A stretch of 17,255 nt of DNA from Bdellovibrionota bacterium (GCA_030836365.1 JAURQB010000210.1:1-17255), one strand, 5' to 3'; counted from the first letter of the stretch, positions 1 through 7,009 are shown. A program made the numbers and translations. The notes: generated by a model from the sequence alone, not told the origin.

Positions 1-313
1 CTGCCTTGTATCCGGCCAAGAATTCAGAAAAAACATTTTCCTGGTACTCTTTGACAAAATCAATACTGTAATAAGGAATATCTAACTTTTCGCAAACAAG
101 CTCAACATCTTTAAACTCGATACTCGATTGACAAACCCCACGCTCATCAAGTTCTTCCCAATTTTTCATGAAAAGCCCAATGACATTTGCTCCTTGCTCT
201 TTCAAAATGGCCGCCGTCACCGAGCTATCAACTCCGCCAGATAGGCCAACAACAACAGTTTTTCCTGCGAGATCATTCGGGTAATAAGGTGTGAATTTTT
301 TTGTCTCTTCCAT
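1..313 (-). CDS. mnmA: tRNA-specific 2-thiouridylase MnmA, N-terminal part (cut by window edge)
   Basis: Only the first 104 codons are in the window; the gene continues past the left edge. The translation begins MEETKKFTPYY and carries the ATP-pyrophosphatase PP-loop SGGVDSSV at residues 25-32. It is followed by GLFMKNWEE and later by ENVFSEFLAGYKA, all hallmark MnmA segments. The family activates U34 of tRNA-Lys, Glu and Gln with ATP and transfers sulphur to make 2-thiouridine in the cytoplasm. The two catalytic cysteines of the family lie beyond the edge and cannot be checked. The ATG at 313-311 has no clear Shine-Dalgarno sequence. The gene lies 63 nt downstream of an M28-like gene and appears to be the third gene of an operon that begins with a divergent MnmA paralogue. 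Family assignment is very secure. Confidence 0.93.
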   Translation of the reverse strand, partial: MEETKKFTPYYPNDLAGKTVVVGLSGGVDSSVTAAILKEQGANVIGLFMKNWEELDERGVCQSSIEFKDVELVCEKLDIPYYSIDFVKEYQENVFSEFLAGYKA

Positions 314-376
314 CGTGGATTGTGGATAACAAAGTTATAGGCTTAAATCAATAATCACCTAAAAAATGAGGACTAT

Positions 377-1459
377 TTACACCGGATAAAGGAATTTTAT
401 CACTAGTGAAAACAATAGTTTAGCGCCGAGATGATAATGATAAAAGTTAATACTCTCTACCGTATCAGAGATTTGATGGATTACTTTCTCTTGATCACTT
501 TCACTTAGCCCCATGAGGGTCACAGATGCAATCGCATAATCAGTAAAAGGCCCAGCATCGCTTCCCGCGTAGGAAGATAAAACACGCTTTATTTTTACCT
601 CGGGCACCAGGTTGTTTACCTTCGATAAATAATTAGGTTGATTAAGAACGCTCGCCTGGCCATGTAGTTCAAATTCTCGAAGTGATGAAGAATTAAATAA
701 TTTGGAAATCATCAGTCCGTTAATATGATAATAATTTTGATCACCACTTGATTTTAGGTATTGAGAAACAAATGCATGGGCCCCCAGGTTTCCAAACTCT
801 TGAAGATCAAAAAAGACAACAATGACATCAAAAGGTAATTGAATTTTATTCAGAACTTTAATTAATTCTAAGAGCGCAACCACACTACTCGCATTATCAT
901 TCGCGCCAAAAAATTCTCCATTGTGAGAAATACTTTTGTTTTTAAGTTGCCCAATAGAATCAATATTGGCCGAAACAATGAGTGTTTTCTTGCTACTATT
1001 ACCAGATTTTTTCCAAATATAATTAGTGAATTTTTTCACTTTTATTTTTTCGTACTCTTGAGAAACATTGTTAACAAAGGAGCGCCATTTTTTGTAAGTA
1101 GGAGAATTCGAGCTAAAGTTTCTGGCAACTTTATCGTTAAATTCTTTATCCAAGTTTTTTTTCGCCCACGAAACATCTGGAACATAACTCTGTCTATCAA
1201 ATGAAACTTCATTTTCTCGTGCAAATTTTAGAAAGAATTGATCAATTTTAGAATGCCCAGAGCTTTGATAACTTCTACTCGGATAAGTATCTTTCAAAAA
1301 ATTGTTTAATTCTCTCTTGAGCGTCTGAGGAGATATCAAATCAATAATTGATTTTTGCAAATAGTAGGTGTCCGGTTTTTTCATTCTCTCGGAAAGAATT
1401 GATGAGTTGGCTTGATTGGAAACAGTAAATATAATGACTAATAAAATTCTAAAACTCAA
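377..1459 (-). CDS. Exported M28-family peptidase-like protein, probably catalytically impaired
   Basis: This 360-residue protein starts with a signal peptide (MSFRILLVIIFTVSNQANSS), so it is probably exported. Residues about 160-345 follow the zinc aminopeptidase M28 fold: SANIDSIG at 163-170, GANDNASS at 185-192, FFDLQEFGNLGA at 216-227, AGSDAGPF at 298-305 and IHQISDT at 327-333. Compared by eye with Vibrio aminopeptidase, D188, E221 and H328 keep zinc-ligand positions. The first ligand His is N165, the general-base Glu of the EE pair is Q220, and a bridging Asp position appears to be S252. That suggests lost or altered peptidase activity; this is inference from a manual alignment. The N-terminal 150 residues were not recognised. 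Its start overlaps the end of the upstream MnmA-like gene by 11 nt, which implies translational coupling. Confidence 0.8.
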   Translation of the reverse strand: MSFRILLVIIFTVSNQANSSILSERMKKPDTYYLQKSIIDLISPQTLKRELNNFLKDTYPSRSYQSSGHSKIDQFFLKFARENEVSFDRQSYVPDVSWAKKNLDKEFNDKVARNFSSNSPTYKKWRSFVNNVSQEYEKIKVKKFTNYIWKKSGNSSKKTLIVSANIDSIGQLKNKSISHNGEFFGANDNASSVVALLELIKVLNKIQLPFDVIVVFFDLQEFGNLGAHAFVSQYLKSSGDQNYYHINGLMISKLFNSSSLREFELHGQASVLNQPNYLSKVNNLVPEVKIKRVLSSYAGSDAGPFTDYAIASVTLMGLSESDQEKVIHQISDTVESINFYHYHLGAKLLFSLVIKFLYPV

Positions 1460-2669
1460 AGTCTAGGACCTTTTTATTTTCATTATTTTCCTTTTTAATA
1501 TTAAGAAACTTAACTTCATATTTAACTCTTCCACTTCCTAAAACACTAAGACGTCCTCCAATTAATTCCTCATAAATTGTTACGTGCGTTCCACTAGGAA
1601 ACAGCTTATTAATTCTTTTTGTTAGAACAATTAAGCAAGAATTATTATTTTTGAAATGAATTATCCCCTCATGGGTTTGCGGACTGGCTTCAATCTTAAT
1701 GATGATAGATTTTGGTTTAGTCAAAACGGCAGTTTTTCTCAAAGCAACATCATTTAAAAAAATTCTCTTACAAAATATATTTGCCCGTTTTTCTATGTAA
1801 ACATTTCCATTGTATCGATTAACATCAACAACAACGTAATCACTTGGTGGAGTTGTTGGGTACAAGTTCCCAACAACCTTTTTTCCAAAGTTTTGTAAAT
1901 GCAATCCTTCATGTGTTCCCACACTCAAATCATCTTGATAAAAAACAATATTTCCAGACTTGAGAAGGGACCTCGATACATTTTTTTGAATATATTGATC
2001 AAAAGAATTTCCCTCTAAACAATCAGAAAATTTTCGCTCCTCTGCCCCATCCCAATTTTGACGGTCAGCAATTTTTCGTACTTCTGATCTTCTTAAGTCC
2101 CCCAAAGGTAAAATAAGTTTACTTAATATTTCTTGTGGAACCTTTGCGAGATAAAAGGACTGGTCTGACTCCATTTCATTTGCGGCATTTAGAAAGTAAC
2201 TCTTCGTCGTCTGACTAAAATGAACTTTTGCATAATGCCCGGTGGAAATAAAATCTGCGCCCAAATCTTTCGCCTTTTGACTTAGAAGAGACAGTGTTAA
2301 TTTTGCACAGTTAAAACAAGGGTTATTTTCGGCCGTCTTTAAGCGAAATGAAACACACGTATCTATTACCTGATCTCTGAACTCATCAAATGAATGAAAC
2401 CCAAGATGTTGTATTCCAAGTTTTTGACAAAAACTTTTAATCTCTTTTAAGTTATCAATATTACAACGATGAGTGAGCTCATCGGTAGGAGATGCACTAG
2501 CATGGTCATTAAGCTTAGAAGGGTGGGCCGCGTATTGAAAAGTAATACCAAGGACCTCATAGCCTTGACGGTTGAGCAAATAAGCCGCGACCTGCGAATC
2601 GGCGCTATTAGTTAATCCAACAACAACTTTTATTTTCTTCTCTTTAGCCTTCAATCGAACCTCTTTCAT
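1449..2669 (-). CDS. Divergent MnmA-like paralogue with degraded PP-loop
   Basis: This 406-residue protein is clearly of the MnmA/TrmU family. It shows ADFISTGHYAKV (138-149), SDQSFYLAKVPQEIL (168-182) and ILPLGDLRRSEVRKIA (186-201), and a C-terminal region of normal length. Both catalytic cysteine positions appear kept: C121 in NPCFNC, matching NPDILC of E. coli MnmA, and C217 in KFSDCLEG. The ATP-binding PP-loop SGGVDS is replaced by TNSADS at 20-25, losing both glycines, so tRNA adenylation by the usual mechanism is doubtful. A canonical mnmA lies about 1.1 kb downstream in the same direction, so this copy need not supply s2U34. The ATG at 2669 follows AGGGAATC, an acceptable Shine-Dalgarno. 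The gene is the first of a minus-strand operon and diverges from the gene at 2741. It may act on another RNA, bind tRNA non-catalytically, or act as a sulphur-relay partner; none of these can be shown here. Confidence 0.85.
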   Translation of the reverse strand: MKEVRLKAKEKKIKVVVGLTNSADSQVAAYLLNRQGYEVLGITFQYAAHPSKLNDHASASPTDELTHRCNIDNLKEIKSFCQKLGIQHLGFHSFDEFRDQVIDTCVSFRLKTAENNPCFNCAKLTLSLLSQKAKDLGADFISTGHYAKVHFSQTTKSYFLNAANEMESDQSFYLAKVPQEILSKLILPLGDLRRSEVRKIADRQNWDGAEERKFSDCLEGNSFDQYIQKNVSRSLLKSGNIVFYQDDLSVGTHEGLHLQNFGKKVVGNLYPTTPPSDYVVVDVNRYNGNVYIEKRANIFCKRIFLNDVALRKTAVLTKPKSIIIKIEASPQTHEGIIHFKNNNSCLIVLTKRINKLFPSGTHVTIYEELIGGRLSVLGSGRVKYEVKFLNIKKENNENKKVLDFEF

Positions 2670-2740
2670 GATTCCCTATGGAAATTATCTCACTAATCAA
2701 AATAAATGAAAGTATTTAATTTAAGACCGATGAGAGCTTC

Positions 2741-3256
2741 GTGAATAAGAACAGTATTATAAGAATAAACAAAATTGGATTAGACTACCCTGCCCTCGCG
2801 CTGAAAATCTTGTCATCATTAAAAAAAGATCAAGATTCATTAAGAAATTCTTATTCTCTATTTATTGGCAAAAATAACCTATTTTCGAATCTCACCATAA
2901 AAGAAAACTTCCTCCATCAATCAAATCTCGAGAATATTGACGAGATCAAACAACTTATAAAAAGTAATGCCCAAAGACGTTATCTGGATGAAACAATATT
3001 AAATTTTCAAAACTTCTACCCTAACCAGGTACCAAAAGAAATTATTATCAGTGCATCACTGTTGTCGGCACTCGTTAAAAACACTGATATCGTCCTGTTT
3101 ACATGGTTTAATGTAATATCCGAAGATGACATAAACATCGCAAAAACAATAATAGAAGCTCTAAATGAAAAAACTAAATTTTTTGATATTGATCAAAAAA
3201 TTAATGCCCTACAATCTCCTGCAGAATCAAACGAAAATAGCATAAAAGCGGCATAG
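2741..3256 (+). CDS. Small protein resembling an ABC ATPase domain without nucleotide-binding motifs
   Basis: This is a 171-residue protein starting at GTG; the frame is closed by a TAA at 2717 and no ATG lies between. The segment LFSNLTIKENFL (about 48-59) resembles the stretch after the Q-loop of transporter ATPases (LFxxLTVxENV). A helix and strand with ASLLSALVKNTDIVLFTWFN (about 105-124) resembles the region running from the signature helix into Walker B. No Walker A P-loop, no LSGGQ signature and no Asp-Glu at Walker B are present. It may be an ABC-like pseudo-ATPase of Mla/Ttg type, or the resemblance may be accidental. It diverges from the MnmA-like gene with 71 nt between starts. It lies 52 nt before the methyltransferase, which has its own promoter. 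Function unknown. Confidence 0.6.
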   Translation: MNKNSIIRINKIGLDYPALALKILSSLKKDQDSLRNSYSLFIGKNNLFSNLTIKENFLHQSNLENIDEIKQLIKSNAQRRYLDETILNFQNFYPNQVPKEIIISASLLSALVKNTDIVLFTWFNVISEDDINIAKTIIEALNEKTKFFDIDQKINALQSPAESNENSIKAA

Positions 3257-3262
3257 AACTAT

Positions 3263-3292
3263 TTGACACACGTTTAATTTCGATAGGATAAT
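3263..3292 (+). promoter_or_regulatory. Candidate sigma70-type promoter for the DNA methyltransferase
   Basis: A perfect -35 hexamer TTGACA (3263-3268) is followed after 18 nt by GATAAT (3287-3292), five of six matches to the -10 consensus. Transcription would start near 3299, leaving a very short leader that contains GGAG before the ATG at 3309. The site begins just after the stop of the preceding gene, so the methyltransferase and the genes after it can be transcribed independently of that gene. Prediction from hexamer match and spacing only. Confidence 0.6.
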
Positions 3293-3308
3293 TGCGCCTG
3301 GAGAATTT

Positions 3309-4481
3309 ATGACTAGGCAAAATCAAAAACTTAATTTCATTGACTTATTTTCCGGTGCTGGTGGTTTAAGCTGCGGACTTGAGATGGCAGGGTTAAACTG
3401 TTTACTTGGTGTCGATTTTAATAAAGATGCAATTGAGACCTTTAAAAGAAACCACCCAAAAAGTGAAGCTTACTGTGGAGATATCACTAAACTTAAATCA
3501 AAAGAGATAAAAAGCTTAATTGGCAAAAACAAAGTTCACCTCGTCGCAGGAGGGCCACCATGCCAAGGTTTCTCAACAGTTGGAAAAGGAAATCCAAAAG
3601 ATCAACGAAATCAATTATTCAAACAATTTGTTAGAGTTGTAAAAGACTTTGAGCCTGAATATATAATCATGGAAAATGTAACTGGCTTAATGGCAAAAAA
3701 AAATGAAGCTGCATTAAAGTCAATAATTAAACTTTTTAATAGGCTTGGTTACAATATTGATGTCAATATCCTTTCTGCACACCAATATGGCGTGCCAGAA
3801 AAGAGACGCCGCACAATATTTCTCGGAAGTCGTATTAACAATGAAATAAGCTTTCCCATGGTTACTCATTTTGATCAACCTCAAAAAAAATCTCATCAAT
3901 ATATAAAAACTGTCGGAGACGCACTTTCTAATCTCTCGACGAAAAATGGTCTAACTCATAACCATGATGTCCAGCTCGCGGAAATCAAAAGTCCTGTCGA
4001 TAAAAAGAGAATTCAGCGCATCCCGGAGGGCAAAGGGATCAGGTATGAAAAGGATGAAAAACAATATCTAACGAGATCCTTACTTCTTGGAATCGATTGG
4101 AAAAACATGCCTGAAAGCCGATTGAGACAGACGAAGTACCAACGCCTCGACTCGTCAAAACCCTCGCCAACGATAATGACACATCGACATAACTATTATC
4201 ACCCTAAAGAGAATCGCTTTCTTACCCAAAGGGAAGCGGCCAGCATACAAAGTTTCCCAAATAATTTTGTCTTTGCGGGCTCCGTAACCTCACAGTGGAG
4301 ACAAATTGGAAATGCTGTACCTCCTCTACTAGGTAAAGCCTTAGGCCGGTCAATAAAGTTAATGTACAAGAACTCTCAGAAGAATGTTAAAATTATCCCA
4401 ATAGATTTGTTAAAAAAAGAGATGATCGAAAAAAGGGGGAATGCATTCAAGTACTTCGAGAGGCAAGAAAGCTCGCACTAA
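3309..4481 (+). CDS. DNA (cytosine-5)-methyltransferase, Dcm/type II family
   Basis: This 390-residue protein has all main m5C methyltransferase motifs in order. Motif I is DLFSGAGGLSCG (12-23), binding S-adenosylmethionine. Motif IV is GGPPCQGFS (81-89) with the catalytic Cys85. Motif VI is MENV (121-124), motif VIII is QYGVPEKRRR (159-168), and motif X is QIGNAVPPLLGKALG near residue 340. The target-recognition region lies between VIII and IX, roughly residues 185-295, so the recognition sequence cannot be read off. The enzyme transfers a methyl group from SAM to C5 of cytosine in a specific duplex sequence. The ATG is preceded by TGGAGAATTT, a good ribosome binding site. No recognisable restriction endonuclease is adjacent. 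The closest candidate is the nuclease-fold protein at 7979-8974, about 3.5 kb away and on the other strand. It may be solitary (regulatory or epigenetic) or half of a dispersed system. Confidence 0.96.
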   Translation: MTRQNQKLNFIDLFSGAGGLSCGLEMAGLNCLLGVDFNKDAIETFKRNHPKSEAYCGDITKLKSKEIKSLIGKNKVHLVAGGPPCQGFSTVGKGNPKDQRNQLFKQFVRVVKDFEPEYIIMENVTGLMAKKNEAALKSIIKLFNRLGYNIDVNILSAHQYGVPEKRRRTIFLGSRINNEISFPMVTHFDQPQKKSHQYIKTVGDALSNLSTKNGLTHNHDVQLAEIKSPVDKKRIQRIPEGKGIRYEKDEKQYLTRSLLLGIDWKNMPESRLRQTKYQRLDSSKPSPTIMTHRHNYYHPKENRFLTQREAASIQSFPNNFVFAGSVTSQWRQIGNAVPPLLGKALGRSIKLMYKNSQKNVKIIPIDLLKKEMIEKRGNAFKYFERQESSH

Positions 4482-4542
4482 TCGTTATATGCTCTTATTC
4501 GCTAACAGCAACCTCCTCCACGAGGAGTCTTTGCATAATTAA
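4441..4542 (+). CDS. Possible 33-residue leader ORF between methyltransferase and Ppx-like gene
   Basis: An ATG at 4441 opens a 33-codon frame (MHSSTSRGKK..., stop TAA 4540-4542) that overlaps the end of the methyltransferase gene. A purine-rich AAAAGGGGGA sits directly before the ATG, closer than is ideal for a ribosome binding site. The frame runs through the CTCCTC/GAGGAG hairpin at 4513-4527 and stops where an ATT in the Ppx-like frame could start. It may be a translated leader or, equally, the first part of the Ppx-like gene displaced by a frameshift. Low confidence; no homology recognised. Confidence 0.2.
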   Translation: MHSSTSRGKKARTNRYMLLFANSNLLHEESLHN

Positions 4543-4579
4543 TAAGGCAGTTCTTTCTGTAGAAGAAGACAGTATTGGG
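4445..4579 (+). other. In-frame upstream extension of the Ppx/GppA-like gene, without an AUG/GUG/UUG start
   Basis: The frame of the gene called at 4580 is open back to a TAA at 4388 but has no ATG, GTG or TTG in that stretch. It encodes REARKLALIVICSYSLTATSS, with the look of a signal peptide. It continues with INKAVLSVEEDSIGVRVYQV, which matches the first beta strands of the Ppx/GppA fold (usually AaIDiGSNSvrL). This part therefore belongs to the protein. Possible starts are ATT at 4445, 4-5 nt after AGGGGGA; ATT at 4538, 10 nt after GAGGAG; or entry by a frameshift from the ATG at 4441. Which one is used cannot be decided here. Confidence 0.5.
4513..4527 (+). promoter_or_regulatory. Hairpin that could mask a GAGGAG ribosome binding site
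   Basis: CTCCTC (4513-4518), loop CAC, then GAGGAG (4522-4527) forms a perfect six-pair stem. The 3' arm is a strong Shine-Dalgarno sequence, and the 5' arm is anti-Shine-Dalgarno-like. The site lies inside the short leader ORF and upstream of the Ppx-like domain, so translation of the leader could open it. There is no T-run after it, so it does not look like a terminator. The regulatory role is inferred. Confidence 0.35.
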
Positions 4580-5578
4580 GTGAGAGTCTATCAAGTTAAC
4601 AAATGTAGTGATGAAATCCAAAAAACAATTTTCGAGACAAAGCAATTAATTAACATCACTTCCAAAATTTTTGATGGAAAAAATGTCATTATTGGCCAGG
4701 AGTTACACGATTATTTAATTAATTATTTTGAAAAAATTCTTAATGGTCTATCTAAAGTAAAACTGAATCAAAAGTATATTCTTGTTACAGATGTGGTGAG
4801 GATGGCACAGGATGCATCCTCTTTCATTAATAATTTAGAAAAGAGAACAAAAGTTAAAGTTTTTGATAAAACCAGTGAGCAAACTATTGATATGGTCTCA
4901 CTTTCTATTTTAAATCGATTAAAAAAACAAAACGAAGACAAAACTTTGCTTGATGACTCATTGACACTATTTAATCTTACTAAAAGAAAAATTTTACTAA
5001 AAAAAATCCCTCGTCCATTTAGATTAGAACAAGATTTTTTATTACAACAATTTTCGTCTATCACACTCGAAAAGTTTATTAAAAATGATATTTTCCAGTG
5101 GGGAAAACTTAGCCTTAACAAATCGACAAACCCAATAGGCAGCATAAAGATAAATAAAATTATCGAAACTTATTTGGCCTACCTTCCAAAGAAAATCCCT
5201 GATTATTTCTTAATTAAGAAAAATTTATCCCAGCTCAATAATAAAGCGACCAAAAAATATGTTAATTACACAAACCAAGTTATGGACAAAGAGATATTGA
5301 AATATAAAGACTCGCTTATTATAACTGGTGACACAATGATTGAAAGTTTAAATGCATTAAAAATTAGAGGAAGTTGGATTAGAAGGGATCACCTAAAAGA
5401 TAAAATATTATCTTTTGCCTCTAAAACAGACTCAAGAATTCCTTCGAAAGACCCACGCTATACCGTCATTAACCTAGTATTACTTTACGGCCATATGACA
5501 GTTTTGGGTTTTGAGCGAGGATTCATCCTCCCTTCGAGTTTCGAAGAAGGCTTTCTTCTTCACCCAGGGTATCACTGA
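4580..5578 (+). CDS. Divergent Ppx/GppA-fold protein, probable pseudoenzyme; true start lies upstream
   Basis: From the GTG at 4580 the protein has 332 residues. Segments line up with exopolyphosphatase/guanosine-pentaphosphate phosphatases: YILVTDVVRMAQDASSFI (family: vaTsAvRdAxN), then KRTKVKVFDKTSEQT (family: tGixvxvlsGxEEA). Further on are ITGDTMIESLNALKIRG (family: GGTxxaLa) and, near the C-terminus, FERGFILPSSFEEGFLL (family: ivvSxxGlReGll). The phosphate-binding loops DIGSNS and DxGGGS and the catalytic Glu are not recognisable, so hydrolysis of polyphosphate or pppGpp is unlikely. A binding or structural role is possible. Homologous sequence continues in frame upstream of 4580, and the GTG has no good ribosome binding site, so this start is probably too late. 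It may carry an N-terminal signal peptide. The stop is 13 nt before the symporter start, suggesting co-transcription with it and perhaps with the methyltransferase. Confidence 0.75.
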   Translation: MRVYQVNKCSDEIQKTIFETKQLINITSKIFDGKNVIIGQELHDYLINYFEKILNGLSKVKLNQKYILVTDVVRMAQDASSFINNLEKRTKVKVFDKTSEQTIDMVSLSILNRLKKQNEDKTLLDDSLTLFNLTKRKILLKKIPRPFRLEQDFLLQQFSSITLEKFIKNDIFQWGKLSLNKSTNPIGSIKINKIIETYLAYLPKKIPDYFLIKKNLSQLNNKATKKYVNYTNQVMDKEILKYKDSLIITGDTMIESLNALKIRGSWIRRDHLKDKILSFASKTDSRIPSKDPRYTVINLVLLYGHMTVLGFERGFILPSSFEEGFLLHPGYH

Positions 5579-5591
5579 AAAGGAACAAATT

Positions 5592-7009
5592 ATGCCTTCG
5601 ACAGAAATGTTGGTCATTCTTATTTATTTATCGTTAGTTTTTACGATTGCTTTTCTCTCTAGAGCAAAAAAAATATAAAATCTGTCTCTAAAACGCAAAC
5701 ACTTCAAGATGAATATTTAGCCTCAAAGAGTATTTCAACTTTTGAATCATTGTTTTCAATTATTGCAACAGAAGTAAGTGCGTTAACATTTATTGGCATT
5801 CCTGCATTTGCTTTTGGGCTAGATTTTAGGTTTATCTATTTATATTTTGGCGCAATAATCGGCAGGCTATTTTTAGGATTACTCTATCTACCAAAATTCT
5901 ATGGCAACCACACAACAATTTATGAACGAATCACCGAAAATAAAAAAGGTCGAATGGTCATTACTCTCGTCTACATGATCACAAAAATACTCAGTATAGG
6001 GGTTCGGTTATATTCCGGGTCAATTCTTATTGCTGAATACTTCAACATTGATATTTATATAGCAATTACCGGCCTTAGCATCTTGACGATGATTTACACC
6101 ATGATTGGGGGCTTAAAAGCTGTTATTAGAACGGATATTATCCAAACCTTAGTTTTTATTTCAGGTGGAATTGCTGCACATTTTATTATTCCACAGGTGG
6201 CCGGAATGGATTGGTCAACGATGATGCTTGCAGGATTTGAAAATAATAAAATAATCACATTGGAGTGGAGCTATCTCTCTGTCATCACCGTGGGATTTTT
6301 TGGCGGGATCATTTTTGATATGGCCACTCACGGAGTAGACCAAGACTTTGCTCAACGCCTTCTATCAGCAAAGAGCTTAAAGTCTGCTCAGCGATCTATT
6401 ATGAGCAGCTCATTTTTATCAATTTTCGTCGGACTCTTATTCTTATCAATAGGTACACTTTTATGGGTATATCATCAATCTTCACCATTAGGGCAGGATG
6501 TAAAAATTGATTTTGTTTTTGCTAAATTTATTACCTTACACTTTCCACCCGTCTTGAAAGGTTTAATGCTCTCCGGAGTACTCGCCGCAACCATGTCCAC
6601 TTTAGACTCAACAATAAACGCTCTTAGCTCTTGTATCACCTCGGACTTTTTTCCCGACCGTTCGACAGAAAATATTTCAAAATGGATGAGGTTCGATGCA
6701 ATTGCCATTACGCTGACACTAGTTGCTGTTAGCTTTCTTGCGAGCAAGTCCGATCACATTCTAACTTTAGGGCTTAAAATTGCATCGTGGACTGGTGGAT
6801 ATCTGCTATTTTGTTTGACCATCTCACTTTTCACCAACAAAGTACTTAACCTTAGAGATTATATTATTAGCTATATAATAAACCTAGTCGTTATCTACTT
6901 GGCGCATATTCAAGCCGGGACTGCTTGGCAATGGAATACGGCCATCAGTTTTTTAAGCAACATTCTCATTTTTATGATGCTAAAGCGTGAATCTAATCCT
7001 CAAATTTAA
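5592..7009 (+). CDS. Sodium:solute symporter (SSS family), frame shifts by -1 at an A8 run
   Basis: The ATG at 5592 has a good ribosome binding site (AAGGA). It opens MPSTEMLVILIYLSLVFTIA..., a typical first transmembrane helix, but stops at TAA 5676-5678. The rest of the protein, starting SVSKTQTLQDEYLASKSIS and running without a stop to 7009, is in the -1 frame. Joined at AAAAAAAA (5666-5673) it gives about 472 residues, normal for the family. SSS signatures are IATEVSALTFIGIP, MIYTMIGGLKAVIRTDIIQT, HGVDQDFAQRLLSAKSLKSAQ and SGVLAATMSTLDSTINALSS, the last covering the Na2-site serines. About 12-13 membrane helices are expected. It is an inner-membrane Na+-driven uptake carrier; the substrate is unknown. 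A conservative call without the first helix would begin at TTG 5750, which removes conserved sequence. The join may be a mutation, a sequencing error, ribosomal frameshifting or polymerase slippage. The gene overlaps the convergent HAD gene by 17 nt. Confidence 0.85.
5666..5673 (+). other. Eight-A run, in-register A AAA AAA slippery sequence
   Basis: In the frame of the ATG at 5592 the codons read GCA AAA AAA ATA TAA. The heptamer A AAA AAA thus sits in exactly the register used for -1 ribosomal slippage, and a stop follows one codon later. The -1 frame is the frame of the rest of the symporter. Eight A residues can also support RNA polymerase slippage or reversible length change in DNA. No strong downstream stem-loop was seen. 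Confidence 0.5.

Noticed and set aside
923..1224. Open frames on both strands inside the M28-like gene
   Set aside because: They lie wholly inside a gene with clear family motifs, lack plausible start signals and show no recognisable protein features.
4513..4527. Hairpin as a rho-independent terminator after the methyltransferase
   Set aside because: The stem is only six pairs and no U-run follows; a masked ribosome binding site fits better.
4768..5145. Minus-strand open frame of 125 codons inside the Ppx-like gene
   Set aside because: Composition looks like an antisense shadow (long Phe/Ser-rich runs), and the plus-strand frame has family matches across the same stretch.
6475..6747. Minus-strand open frame inside the symporter gene
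   Set aside because: The plus-strand frame here carries the conserved SSS signature, so the reverse frame is a shadow.
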